This document shows positions 1 through 10,079 of a DNA stretch of 64,000 nucleotides, one piece after another. Position 1 is the first letter of the stretch; the number at the start of each line of letters is the position of its first letter. The notes under the pieces are model-generated. The model was not told the DNA's origin and made no database searches. It saw only the letters and a program-made list of their open reading frames with translations. The stretch comes from Argyresthia goedartella (Eukaryota > Arthropoda > Insecta > Lepidoptera > Argyresthiidae), in the NCBI GenBank assembly GCA_949825045.1, contig OX463822.1, positions 2,609,001 to 2,673,000 of the forward strand, read 5' to 3'. The position numbers and the translations under genes are program-made.

Positions 1-720
1 GTATATTTTAGTTACTTTCATAGTGTGATGTCCTATGGTATATTGTTGTGGGGGAAAGCAGCGGATATTCAAACTATTTTTATTTTACAGAAAAGAGCTA
101 TTCGAGCAATTTATAATTTAAAACGAACAGACTCCTTAAGAGAGCTTTTTAAAGAAATTGACATACTAACAGTAGCTAGTCAATTTATTTTCGAAAATAT
201 AATGTATGTACGCAAGAACCTTACAACATTTTCCAAACTTAGCGACAGCTGTAATGTTAACCTAAGAAATAATCACAGACTATGTGCGCCCCGTTTTAGA
301 CTCGCGAAGGTTAGCAATTCTTTCAAGGGTCAGTGCATTCTCTACTACAATAAGATACCTCTGGAGATTTTGAAATTGCCATTTGAGCAATTTAAAAAGC
401 ATGTTAAAGCGACTTTGTCGAAAAAGGGATATTACAATGTTCAAGATTACTTAAATGACAGGACTGTATGGGTTTAATCTGGCTCAACACAGACCTTGCT
501 GTTAATAATTTTGTAATTATTTATTCCTGCTTTTTAGTCATAACAATTAAATTTTTCATATTTATATTAGTTAAGCACAACCTATTTTTAAAAGAGATCT
601 AAAAATAAATCTGTGGGAGTTTCTCCGCCCTTCTTCTCCCACAGTGGTCCAGAGGCAAAAAATGACGTTTGCTAAGTATATGTAAATATCTACAGTAATA
701 AAGTACTTTGACTATTGACT
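1..720 (+). mobile_element. LINE A (CR1/Jockey-type non-LTR retrotransposon), 3' end, cut by window edge
   Basis: The open frame at 25-477 is the last ~150 residues of a reverse-transcriptase polyprotein, the thumb/C-terminal region with YGILLWG, LQKRAIRAIYNL and YYNKIPLEI blocks. About 220 nt of 3' UTR follow, then a TTTGACT-type tail near 698-720. The same 3' UTR and tail recur at 2605 and 34167 on the minus strand, which fixes the 3' end of the family. The 5' part lies outside the window. No stop or frameshift is seen in the visible coding part. The clade (CR1, Daphne or Jockey) is inferred from the C-terminal motifs and the short tail repeat instead of poly(A). Confidence 0.8.
25..477 (+). 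pseudogene. Reverse transcriptase C-terminal fragment (LINE A)
   Basis: This is the C-terminus of the LINE A ORF2 protein and holds no catalytic palm residues. It aligns by eye with the antisense fragment at 34464-34883, which carries the same LLWGKAADIQTIF stretch and NNHRLCAPRFRL block. The ATG at the start is an internal methionine, so the true frame enters from beyond the window. It is a retrotransposon-derived fragment and not a host gene. Confidence 0.75.
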
Positions 721-779
721 ATTTGTAAATAGGCTCTGTTCATAAATGTTATCTTTTAATTGTATCTTAAAAAAATGAA

Positions 780-873
780 AATGCTTAGAGGATAAAATAT
801 AGTTAAGCTCTCATGATTGTACATAACACCATAACAACCTATATTTGCAAATAAATGCCTTTGATTTTGACTA
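780..873 (+). mobile_element. 3' terminal remnant of another LINE
   Basis: A short stretch ends in AAATAAATGCCTTTGATTTT followed by GACT. This resembles the AATAAA-plus-TTTGACT ends of LINE A but its upstream sequence differs. No coding sequence remains. The call rests on the tail alone. Confidence 0.35.
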
Positions 874-1010
874 GAATTACTGCTTTGGGCTGAAAAAATA
901 AAGAAATATACAAAAAACTGAGAAGAACAACTTAGACGAAACGAACAACTTAGAAAAAAAACGTTGGATTTTGTTGCTCGTGCATTTTTGACATGCTCAA
1001 CCTAAAACGA

Positions 1011-1046
1011 TGGATAAAGGGGGTTTCGCTTCCCTCCCCCTTTATT
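1011..1046. repeat. Hairpin of the GGATAAAGGGGG type
   Basis: The stem GGATAAAGGGGG pairs with CCCCCTTTAT around a TTTCGCTTCC loop. The same architecture with an AGCGAAGC loop recurs at 6321-6365, 11088-11131, 13629-13672, 12541-12594 and 21686-21733. It marks a dispersed non-autonomous element family. A terminator role is not implied in a eukaryote. Confidence 0.5.
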
Positions 1047-1349
1047 AAAAACAAAATAAAATTTTCTTTGTTTTGTAAATATTAACATAACTATCCCTTT
1101 TAAAATAGAGTGGTTAACATGGCGGTGGTCTAACATGTTTTTAAATTGCTTAAATGACAAATGATACCTTGTTGTAGTAGAGAGTATTACACAATTTGAT
1201 TTCTAGAGGTACGACACAGCCTGAGTGTAACTGGAATTTAAAATCACATGTCTTTTCCCAGGAGGGGTGGCAGAGATATAACATCACAAACTTTATGATT
1301 TTGATAGATGTGAATACGAAAAACGTGTTGCCAAGCCTGTCACCGGTCA

Positions 1350-1650
1350 AAATCTTGACACCTGTCAAAAATAGTGATAGCTGTCAAAAGCATAAAGTAT
1401 TTGAAGTTATGGCTATGCCACCTCATTTGTGAAAAGAGATGTAATCAAATTGTGTAGAATCGCTTATGTGTATTGTTGAGTATCGATCAATTCCACTTCG
1501 AAGACAAAACTCGCTCAGAGTAACTGACATACTAATACAACAACAACACAGAGCGAAGAGATGTACTATATGCCTGAAGATATGCGCGTAGGAGTACTAT
1601 ATTTTATGTTACACTTGTTGTATTGTTTTATAATTTTTATTCCTAAGAGC
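1350..1650 (+). repeat. Dispersed repeat shared with 10560-10860
   Basis: The two segments share, in the same orientation, a CTGTCAAAAATAGTGATA block, a GTAATCAAATTGTG block, a CTCGCTCAGAGTAACTGACA block and an ACAACAACACAGAGCGAAGA block with few differences. They contain no credible coding frame. The copy at 1350 runs directly into a SINE-like head at about 1647. Confidence 0.6.
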
Positions 1651-1945
1651 TCCGTGGTATATTGGGTTTCAAGCTTGCTTCTCATGCATGAGATTCAGGT
1701 TCAATTACTGATCATGAAACAATGAGATAATTAATTGATCTTAAGTACAGTATCGGACGTTCAGTGTTTCGGAGGACACGTTAAGCTGTAGGTCCCGGTA
1801 CCCGCTACGTAGTAGTGGTCGTAAAAACCCCTCCTTCAACCCGCACTAAGCCAGCGCGGTGGAGTATGGCTCAACCTTAATCGTAAAACGTAAACCGGGT
1901 AAAGGCCTGTGCCCCTCTTGTGGGCTACATTTTTTTTTATTTCTA
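1647..1945 (+). mobile_element. tRNA-derived SINE, degenerate
   Basis: The head looks like a tRNA gene with an A-box-like segment near 1655 (CCGTGGTATATTGGG) and a B-box-like segment near 1690 (AGGTTCAATTACTG). The body has the ACCCGCACTAAGCCAGCG and GGCCTGTGCCC phrases that are common in lepidopteran SINEs. It ends in a T-rich run near 1930. A partial copy of the same body lies at 21830-21950. The tRNA head is too diverged to be a functional tRNA. Confidence 0.6.
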
Positions 1946-2049
1946 CATAATACTTGTTCGTAAAATATTAACCATACGGGCTGTTTTGTGAACCCGACCA
2001 AATCACAAGCCATGATTTAAGGAGCCAGGTATACTCTTTCGTTGAACAC

Positions 2050-2604
2050 ACACTCTCATCACTCTTGCAGAGACCCTTCTTCTGCCGCTAATCGACTACG
2101 CCGATGTCAGTTGTATAAGCGCGAACGAAGATCTACTGAAGAAACTCGAACGAGTTCAGAATCTCGGGATTCGATTTATCTTCGGGTTGCGCAAATTAGT
2201 CGGTCTCACTCTTAGCCACACCAAGGAACAACACATCGGCATATGAGCACGCCTTCAGGTTGCAGGGGGTCCGACTGTGGGACGCACTTCCTTTCAATAT
2301 AAGAGACAGTCCCACTCTTTTCTCTTTCGAAAACCGAATAAAAGACTTCATCTCTCTTTCATGATAGTAGTTATAGTATGTATATTATTACTATATGTAC
2401 AGGTCTTTGTATATATTGGTAATCATTAGTATAGGCATATTTTTTAGATATTTAATTTATTTATTTATTATAGACATGGATACAATAAACAATTATTATA
2501 TCCATGTTATAGATAAGTTATTAGATATTGTGCACTGCCTATTCTTTCATGGTAAATTCTCCTATCATGCCTTGGTTTGCTGGAAGAAATATATTTGAGA
2601 GATA
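2050..2604 (+). mobile_element. LINE B 3' fragment, split by the LINE A insertion
   Basis: Translated frames near 2080-2200 give IDYADV, LERVQNLGIRFIFGLRKL, the same block as the intact fragment at 58276-58992. The 3' UTR follows with the TTTGCTGGAAGAAAT..GAGATAAG signature. LINE A interrupts it at 2605, and the rest (CTCGCCTATGTACATTATG then GCAATAAAGGATTTTG) resumes at 6129-6215. The same 3' UTR lies in inverted orientation at about 10080-10365, so it belongs to the first palindrome's arms. Confidence 0.7.
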
Positions 2605-2644
2605 AGTCAAAGTCAAAGTCAAAGTACTTTATTACTGTAGATAT

Positions 2645-3601
2645 TTACATATACTTAGCAAACGTCAATTTTGCCCCTTCTCTACATTGGACCACTGTTT
2701 TATCTATGTGGGGTCCCCACTGCAATTTGCTATCAATGGTTATTCCAAGAAACTTCGTATCATTTACTAATTCTAACGTGCTGTTGTCTAACACTAAACT
2801 GGTCTCAACTTGCATGACATTTGGAAGTGAGAATTTGATACACTTGGTTTTACCAGCGTTTAACAATAAATTATTAACAGTGAACCAATTCAAGGTTAAT
2901 GACAATACACCATTAAAATCATCAAAATCTGCTTTTTGTCTTTCAATTTTGAAGACCATTGAAGTATCATCAGCAAATAACACTATGTCAGTTAATTTAT
3001 CCACCATGAAAGGCAGATCGTTAATATATACCAGTAACAAGAAAGGACCTAATATGGAACCTTGTGGAACGCCAATTTTTACACCCGATCCATCAGATTT
3101 TACGCCGTTAACTTTTGCCTTTTGAATTCTATTGCTTTGGTATGATCTTAGTCGATCCAACGCTTTATTTCGAACTCCGTAATGATTTAATTTAATTAAT
3201 AGCGTATTATGATCAACACAATCAAACGCCTTCGACAGTGCGCAAAAAACTCCGATAGCATCCTGTGCGGCCTCCCATGCAGAATAAATATGAGATATAA
3301 GGGTAATACCTGCATCCGTAGTCGATTTACCCCTAGTGAAACCGTCTTGTTTGGCGTGGAGTTGTTTTGTACGGTTGAAGTGTGAGAGCATTTGATTGAG
3401 TATAATCTTTTCAAATATTTTACTTAGTGTTGGAAGAACAGATATTGGTCTAAAATTTGAAGGATCACCCTTATCTCCCGATTTGAACACAGGTATCAGT
3501 TTACTGTGTTTCATGAGGTCTGGGAAAGCCCCATCGTCAACACATTTTTTGATTATGTAACTAGAATTACTGAACCAATGACTTTGACTGATATACCCCA
3601 C
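2645..3601 (-). pseudogene. Reverse transcriptase (LINE A copy 1), fingers and palm
   Basis: The frame is open for 318 codons. It carries the RPISVLPTLSKIFEK block, a GFTRGKSTTDA block, a motif A variant (ALSKAFDCVDH, where the usual first aspartate of DLSKAFD is replaced by A), VPQGSILGP, and the catalytic FADDTSMV motif. It ends in the early thumb (FLGITIDSKLQWGPHI) and then runs into 3' UTR because the C-terminal segment is deleted. The loss of the motif A aspartate and of the thumb argues that it cannot copy itself. The ATG is internal; the frame upstream is broken. Confidence 0.75.
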
Positions 3602-4032
3602 AGGTCTTCCGTATTTTTTAAGTTTAGTAATTTAAACGTTTTGACAATGTCCTGGGGATATACATTATGAAATTTTAAATATACCTTACTGACGCTCATG
3701 TTATTTTTTAATAAAGTCTCTGCTTCATATGGAGATTCATTTAGACGATCTGTTGTGAGCAGGGGTACATTGGTGAAAAATGTTTCAACAGCTCGAGCAA
3801 CATCATCGCTGGATTTAACAACATCATCACCTATCTTTAGGCAGAAATAATTGTCCCTTGGTATAACTTTGCCAGTTTCACGGTTTATTATTTGCTAAAC
3901 TGTTTTCATTCTATTATTTGAATTTTGAATTTTTCTATTAATGTGTAAAGTTTTTGCAGTCCTACAAACCAACTTGATAGTTTTGGAATATTTTTTAACA
4001 AAGTCATGAAATTTTCGATCAAAGTTATAGGT

Positions 4033-4816
4033 TTATTGACCATAAAGGTCATACAAGATAACTCTACTTTTACGAATTTCAAACGTTGTCCAGTCATTAA
4101 ATTTCGATTTACCGTTGTAGTCACTGACTTTCTTTAATTTAAAAACTTTATTGAATTCCGTCTGAATAATGTTGAAGAAGTCTGAGTAGATTTTGTTTGG
4201 GTTCTGTTTATTAAAATCCGGTACTGGCAAATTTATATCTAAGTTTATCGTATTTGTCTCTAGTCTATGGGATGTAATAGGCCTATAAAATGATGGACCA
4301 GTCTTATCCTTAATAGCAATTGGGAATGAAACTGTTTTACCACTTTGATCGGAAGGTAAGCAGTTAATTACACTTTTAATTGTGAATGCACATTCACAAA
4401 AATCGTTATCTAAGCAAACGGCTGGTATGTGTAAACCTAGTTGGCTCTAAAAATACATGACATAAGTTAAACGATTTGAATAAAGTTATTAATCGTTGTT
4501 TCATTGTAATTCCTACAAGCAAATCAACATTAAGATCGCCACAAATAATTAACTTTTTTCTGTTATTACATAGTTTAGTGAGGGCTTCCTCCATAATTTT
4601 CTCAAATATTTCGAAATTGCCATGGCCTTTTTCATCCCTCGGTGGCCTGTGGACACAAACAATAATATGGCTATCCAACTCAACACAGGATACCTCTATG
4701 TGTCTTTCAACAGTAAGTGCAAGAATATCTTTGCGTTGTTTCACCTTAATATTATTTTTCACTAAGATTAAAGAACCACCCTCTATCAGCAGTCTTTCTA
4801 TTGTAACAACTGACAA
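4033..4816 (-). pseudogene. LINE endonuclease C-terminal half and linker (LINE A copy 1), frameshifted
   Basis: Two frames, 4816-4406 and 4230-4033, are pieces of one protein. The first has the endonuclease signature GDLNVDLL and the VHRPPRDEKG block typical of the exonuclease-endonuclease-phosphatase fold of LINE ORF2. The second is the linker before the reverse transcriptase (VPDFNKQNPNKIYSDFFNII). The sequence between them reads as coding with a shift near 4400. Equivalent, more decayed, pieces lie at 36606-36869 and 36267-36560. Confidence 0.65.
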
Positions 4817-5042
4817 TTTTGTAATTATTTATGTTAAAAGACATCATATTTTCCTTCAACCAGTGTTCTTTCTGTAACACAAATAATATCAATGTCAGAA
4901 TTTTTTTGAAATAATTCTAATACAAGTTCTTTTCCAGGTAGCCCCTGGATGTTTTGATGGGCAATATTTAACTGGGGCTTACATTTTGACATATTTAGTG
5001 GCTATGCATGTATGCTAGAGATTTCCTCTATTGTCTTATGAA

Positions 5043-6128
5043 CTAATTTAAATTACTTGGAATAGATTCCAACGTTGCATGCAAAGTATGATTAACAGGT
5101 GAATTACCTATAGGGGTGCTTGTCATATTACTCTTAACATACAAAGGTTTAGTATAATTATTTCTACACTTATCATTTCCTTCTGGCACCCTAGTTATTT
5201 TCTCTACAATAACAGGGTTATACATATTGTATGCCAATATTTTGGCAATCTTTCGCTTAGATGACGCAGGTACATATATTGTATCCCTAATCAGTATAAA
5301 ATTTCGAATAAACTTATTCATATCAAAATATAATACTTGGTCCCGATGCCCAAAGGTCAAGTTATACATAAGCTTGTTGAGTCTAGAAATCCGGTCATTT
5401 TGTGCCTCTGTTGAGCTTTGGAATAAGGAAAACCACACAGAATAATTTTCCTTGCCCGGAGAGATACTATAGATTCAAAGTAATTAATCAAATCGTCTTG
5501 TTGAATTCCTGTGGTGTTCCCTATTTGTAATACAATAGTTGTATTACTGTCATACTCCCTATTAAGCATGCAGTTTACTATCTACATGTAAGATGCATCA
5601 GGCATACAAATGTTTTCTACATGCTGCCATAAGTTATTCTGCAGCTTGATACCTAAACGTACACCTAATTTATCTGAGTACACTATTGACTTGAAGGCAC
5701 CATTTTCAACTGAATTGCTGGTGGGTGTTGATCGAAAATGTCCATCTAAGGCATTACAGGTTGATGTGTTGCTATGACCTGTGGTTCTATTTGATGCTAC
5801 TGATGGAACACATGACTTGACTACATGTGGCTGTGCTGGATCCCGCAGTATAGAGGCCGGGGTGATGGGCATGCTGCATGGTGATGACAAACAAGCCTGT
5901 CCGCTGGCAGTTTCAGTTCTCTTCCGCTGCTGGGGGCTCAGCTGTAAAGGGGCTGCTTTCCCCGGCAGGTCTTGTGGTGTTGGCAGGACTGGCAGACACA
6001 ATCCTTGTTCAGAGTCTTCCATATTTGTCTGACACAAGGACTCAAAGCTCTCAAGATTGCTTTTGCTTAGTGCAATCAACTCATTCATTGATGAGATGCA
6101 TTCATCATACTGAGTTTGTAGTGTTGAG
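5043..6128 (-). pseudogene. LINE A ORF1, SGNH-esterase-like, frameshifted
   Basis: Three frames in sequence (6088-5582, 5569-5357, 5438-5043) read as one ORF1 protein. The first begins in frame upstream of its ATG, so it is 5' truncated. It has a Pro/Ser-rich region, then YSDKLGVRLG, where SGNH hydrolases have the nucleophile block (SDS in intact relatives). Next come a LQIGNT block in the position of GxND, ILCGFPYS, and a C-terminal RDTIYVP..SKRKIAKILA block in the position of the catalytic D-x-x-H. CR1-type LINE ORF1 proteins are known to carry such esterase domains. Here the nucleophile and the histidine are not seen. Confidence 0.6.
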
Positions 6129-6215
6129 TCGCTCGCCTATGTACATTATGTTTCCCACAAATGTAACATTTTATATATATTTGTGCAATAAAGGATTTTG
6201 AATGAAATTTTAGTA
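6129..6215 (+). mobile_element. LINE B 3' UTR, distal part after the LINE A insertion
   Basis: CTCGCCTATGTACATTATG continues the broken 3' UTR from 2604 and ends with GCAATAAAGGATTTTG and an A-rich tail. The uninterrupted arrangement is visible at 13331-13420, which serves as the empty-site control. Confidence 0.7.
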
Positions 6216-6480
6216 CTATAAAAAAATTAAAAAAAAGGGCAATAATAAACTAGTTGAGCGAAGGACCGTGAACAGCGGAATTTCCTGACTGTTTGGTTGA
6301 AGTGGTGGGTAAGGTTAGGTGAAGGATAAAGGGGGTGAGAGAAGCGAAGCCCTCTTTATCCTTCGTGTTTGGTTGAACATGTAAGAATAACAATTTCCAA
6401 TGCTCGTGTCGAATTAGGGTTTCCAATATGTTGTTTTTTCTAGTTGCGCAATTCAGTACATAGTAATAAAGAACTTTGAT
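6215..6480 (+). repeat. Dispersed module with GAAGGATAAAGGGGG hairpin (6321-6365)
   Basis: The module reads from AATAATAAACTAGTTGAGCG through a strong hairpin to TTGAACATGTAAGAATAAC. The full-length version is at 13440-13790 on the plus strand and in inverted form at 9720-10075 and 19500-19830. Another copy with an extra insertion is at 10915-11240. It always separates a LINE B tail from a peptide gene in the palindrome arms. No coding capacity is seen. Confidence 0.55.
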
Positions 6481-7092
6481 TTTCGCCTGAAATCCTTTAG
6501 CATAGGTTTCTTACGTAAATATTCCTTTTTGGTATAGTAACTTCCTCCAGGTCTTTCCTCCAGGTCTTCGGGCTTCAGTAGATGCATACTCATTTTAAAA
6601 TTTGTACACAGGCACGCATATAATACTTCTGGCTCCTGGTAATAACATGCGTACATGAATTAGTACATTTTAACTAAAAAATACTTCAACGTAATAAAAA
6701 AATAATTTTATTCAATTCCAAAAATCGCGATCAATCGAAATGGAATGGGCGATAGTGGCCAAAATATCTACCACCAAGAAGATCTTTGCCATCGGATAGA
6801 TAGACCCCTAAACAAATGGCATTTTTTACTACGACAGGTCCATACAAGTCACTATAAAGAATAAAAACCTTATAGCTTAAACATTATAGCCATCCGGCGC
6901 TCGATCAGCAACGCCTCTCCTTTCCTGCATAGTATTCTTTATATGAATTAATATGAACTTTTCGAGTGATTATAACCGACTGCCAGCGTAAAAGTTGCTA
7001 TTTATTTAGTGGTCTCTCTGACGATCAAGGTCTTGCTAGTGGTAGAAATTTGGACCAAATTCCATACAACATCGCCCAATCTGTACTCTAAT

Positions 7093-7341
7093 TCACTTGT
7101 AGTTCGGATAGAACCCGTACAAGCTATTGAAGAACTCGGGGTCATACTCTGCCTTGGCGGTCTTGAGCTCAACAGCGGGGATGTCATACCGCAGTGGCCT
7201 GGTGTAGGCCAAGGGCGCGGTGTAGTGGAGGGGGAGGGTGCGGTACGCGTCTAGGGGGTACGTTCCGAACTCCGATGTCCAGAGCGGTGTTGGTTCGGCG
7301 GCTATGGCGACGGCGAGGAGTACGACGATTAGGAGTTTCAT
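7093..7341 (-). CDS. 82-residue secreted peptide, copy 1
   Basis: The protein begins with a clear signal peptide (MKLLIVVLLAVAIAAEP, cleavage probably near residues 15-17). The mature part of about 65 residues is rich in Tyr, Pro and Leu, has no cysteine, and ends YGFYPNYK. I do not recognise the family; a cuticle, silk-gland or reproductive secretion would fit such composition but is only a guess. The ATG directly follows a splice acceptor (TTTCCACAG at 7342-7350, minus). A donor (CAAG|GTAAGC) at 7897/7896 and a TATAAAAG box at 7956-7963 imply a ~40-nt non-coding exon 1 and a ~555-nt intron. A poly(A) signal lies at 6707-6712. The coding sequence is GC-rich against AT-rich flanks. It pairs head-to-head with copy 2. 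Confidence 0.8.
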   Translation of the reverse strand: MKLLIVVLLAVAIAAEPTPLWTSEFGTYPLDAYRTLPLHYTAPLAYTRPLRYDIPAVELKTAKAEYDPEFFNSLYGFYPNYK

Positions 7342-7930
7342 CTGTGGAAATATTTAGAGTAGGGTATAGCTGTGGCGATGGGTAAGCCCCTTGTCAGGCA
7401 CAATTGATTAACCGGCTAGAGCGTGGGAATAACTATGCTTCTGCTGAAGAATAGAGAGTTACGCTTGGTTATGATATTTAAAGAATGATGACGTCACAAA
7501 AGTATGAGTAGTAGTAAACAGCAACAAAGAACTACATATAGTCTAAAAGTATATAATAAAAATAGTAATCCAATTTTAAGGTGTTGCTAGGTATTTCGTG
7601 TCAATCTGAATTCAAGATACTAATACACATCATTGTTACATCCTGTAAAGGCGACTTGCACCAGACTAGTGACAGCCGCTAAATACTGTAATTTATTTAG
7701 TCAAGCATGCCAAGGTTATTTGCCCGTCAGCTTGGTTCTCAGTTTCCCTCATAGCCGTGTAGAAGTTAAGCAGTTTTAACTGTTTTTAGCCTTTGTCTTA
7801 TTGGGCCATTCGGTCTTAATGTAGTGAGAGGGATATGAGCTATTTATTATGTTTAGTATGAGTAACTTTTTACATTAAATATTAATTAACGCTTACCTTG
7901 CAAATATTTCCTTTCGATATTCAAAAGAAA

Positions 7931-8232
7931 AGTGATGCTCTCAAAAAAATGTCTCCTTTTATAACGGAAATTTTTAACCCGTTAAAAAATAACTAAGCAC
8001 TCATATCGTTCGATGAAGTTCAAATCACTTTCGCAATTAGTAATTTATTGATTATGTGTTGCGGTAATTGCTTTCGCCATTAGAAACGTCTGAATCATGA
8101 TATAGATGCTACAAGTGCGGAAAGTTTGTGATTTCAGACAAGAATATAATTTGCTACGATATTATTGCTTAGTTATTTTTTACGTGTTAAAAATATCCGT
8201 TATAAAAGGAGACATTTTTTTGAGAGCATCAC
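7931..8232. promoter_or_regulatory. Bidirectional promoter between peptide genes 1 and 2
   Basis: Two TATAAAAG boxes face outward, at 7956-7963 (minus) and 8201-8208 (plus). Each is followed about 25-30 nt downstream by the same ATCACTT start-like sequence (7931-7936 and 8228-8233). The first ~35 bp beyond each TATA box are inverted copies. The central stretch of about 155 bp (roughly 8000-8155) is not palindromic and is therefore shared by both genes. Start sites are predicted from spacing only. Confidence 0.6.
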
Positions 8233-8861
8233 TTTTCTTTTGAATATTGAAAGGAAATATTTGCAAGGTAAGCGTTCATTGATATATAATATAAAAAGTT
8301 GTTAAATATATCTCACCTCATATTACACATAGTAAACAGTTCATACCCCTCTCTACATTAAGACCGAATCGCCCTAGAAGACAAAGGCAAACAGTTAAAA
8401 CTAATGAAATTCTACACGGCTATGTGTGGGAAACTGGGAACCAAGCTGAGGGGTAAATAACCTTGCCGTGCTTGACTAAATAAATTACCGTTTTTACTTA
8501 AGTTGTGTTTAATCTGTATTTAGCGACTATCAATAGTCTGGTGCAATACGCCCATACAGGATGTAACAATTATGTGTAGTATCTTGAATTCAGATCGACA
8601 TCCCTAATAAATACCTAGCAACACCTTAAAATAGATTTTCCATTTTTATTACCTACTTTTAGACTTTATGTAGTTGTTCATTGCTGTTTACTTTTTACAC
8701 ACACATTTGTGTGTTAATATATCATAATCTAGCGTCACTCCCTTTATTTAATGGAGCGGCAGAAGCAAAGCTATTCCCACGCTCTAGCCAGTTAATCAAT
8801 TGTGCCTGACAAGGGGCTTACCCATCGCCACAGCTATACCCTACTCTAAATATTTCCACAG

Positions 8862-9110
8862 ATGAAACTCCTAATCGTCGTACTCCTCGCCGTCGCCATA
8901 GCCGCCGAACCAACACCGCTCTGGACATCGGAGTTCGGAACGTACCCCCTAGACGCGTACCGCACCCTCCCCCTCCACTACACCGCGCCCTTGGCCTACA
9001 CCAAGCCACTGCGGTATGACATCCCCGCTGTTGAGCTTAAGACCGCCAAGGCCGAGTATGACCCCGAGTTCTTCAATAGCTTGTACGGGTTCTATCCGAA
9101 CTACAAGTGA
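8862..9110 (+). CDS. 82-residue secreted peptide, copy 2
   Basis: It is identical to copy 1 except R48K. It has the same signal peptide, the same Tyr/Pro-rich mature part and the same length. The gene model is a TATA box at 8201-8208, non-coding exon 1 at about 8228-8267, donor GTAAGC at 8268, intron 8268-8861 ending TTTCCACAG, and the whole coding sequence in exon 2. A poly(A) signal AATAAA lies at 9491-9496, so the 3' UTR is about 400 nt and contains an inverted repeat (9122-9460). The start is fixed by the acceptor immediately upstream and by conservation in all four copies. Confidence 0.8.
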   Translation: MKLLIVVLLAVAIAAEPTPLWTSEFGTYPLDAYRTLPLHYTAPLAYTKPLRYDIPAVELKTAKAEYDPEFFNSLYGFYPNYK

Positions 9111-9121
9111 ATTAGAGTACA

Positions 9122-9460
9122 GATTGGGCGATGTTATCTGGAGTTTGGTCCAAATTTCCACCACTAGCAAGACCTTTATCGTCAGATAGACCACTAAATA
9201 AATAGCAACTTTTAAGCTGTCAGTCAGTTATAATCAATTGAAAAGTTCATACAACATCCATATAAATAATACTATGCAGGAAAGCAGAGGCGTTGCTGAT
9301 CGGGTGCTGGGTGGCTATAATGTTGATATGGCTATAAGTATTTTATTCGTTATAGTGACTTGTATGGACCTGTCGTGGTAAAAAATGCAATTTGTTTAGG
9401 GGTCTATCCGATGGCAAAGATCTTGTTGGTGGTGGATATTAGGGCCAATATCGCCCATTC
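9122..9460 (+). repeat. Inverted repeat in the 3' UTR of peptide gene 2
   Basis: Arm 9122-9215 (ATTGGGCGATGTT.. to GCAACTTTTA) pairs with the reverse complement of 9381-9460 over about 85 nt with an 8-10-nt gap. The loop is ~165 nt. The same pair of arms is present in the 3' UTRs of the other three copies (about 6740-7080, 14045-14385 and 18868-19206). A transcript would fold into a long imperfect stem. Confidence 0.65.
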
Positions 9461-10079
9461 TAATTCGATTAATCGCGATTTTTGGAATTGAATAAAATAA
9501 TTTTGCTATTACGTTGAAGTATTTTAAGTTAAATTGTACGTATTCATGTACGCAAGTTATTACCAGGAGCCAGGTATTACATGCGTGCCTGTATACAAAT
9601 GTTGAAATGAGTATTCATCTACTGAAGCCTAAAGACCTGGAGGTAAACCTGGAGGAAGTTACTATATATACATAAAAGGAATATTTACATAGGTTCCTTT
9701 TAATGGATTTCGGGCCAAAGTCAAAGTTCTTTATTTCTGTACCGAATTGTGCTACTAGAAAAAACAACATCTTGAAAACCTTAATTCCAGTAAGATAATA
9801 TACAAAACGAGCATTGAAAATTGTTGTTCTTACATTTTCATTCTAACACGAAGGATAAAGAATGAATTCTTCAACGAACCTTACCCAGCACTTCAACCAG
9901 ACAGTCTTTATTTTGCCAATAAGCGGTGGCTATACCATTCAGTAATTTAATCACGCTAATCAGTAATTTTGTTGCGCAATTCAGTACCTTTTCGGCTCAT
10001 TTCAGGAAATACCGCTGTTCATGGTCCTGGGTTCAACTTGTTTCGTATTCGGTCATTTTATTATTCCCCCTTTTTTAAT

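Larger units (their letters stand above)
2605..6128 (-). mobile_element. LINE A copy 1, 5'-truncated, internally deleted
   Basis: The element starts (3' end) with AGTCAAAGTCAAAGTC tail repeats at 2605 and runs on the minus strand to about 6128, where ORF1 is cut in frame. In order from its 5' side it carries an SGNH-like ORF1 (6128-5043), an apurinic-type endonuclease (about 4870-4230), a linker and reverse transcriptase (3600-2697). The thumb/C-terminal part (about 500 bp present at 34380-34890) is missing, with the junction at 2692-2697. It is inserted in the LINE B 3' UTR between GAGATAAG and CTCGCC with no clear target duplication, as expected of CR1-type elements. Several frameshifts make it inactive. 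Confidence 0.8.

Noticed and set aside
7194..7385. 63-residue ORF (MAWCRPRARCSGGGG..) antisense to peptide gene 1, repeated at the other three copies
   Set aside because: It is conserved only because it lies opposite the peptide coding sequence; it has no promoter, signal or composition of its own.
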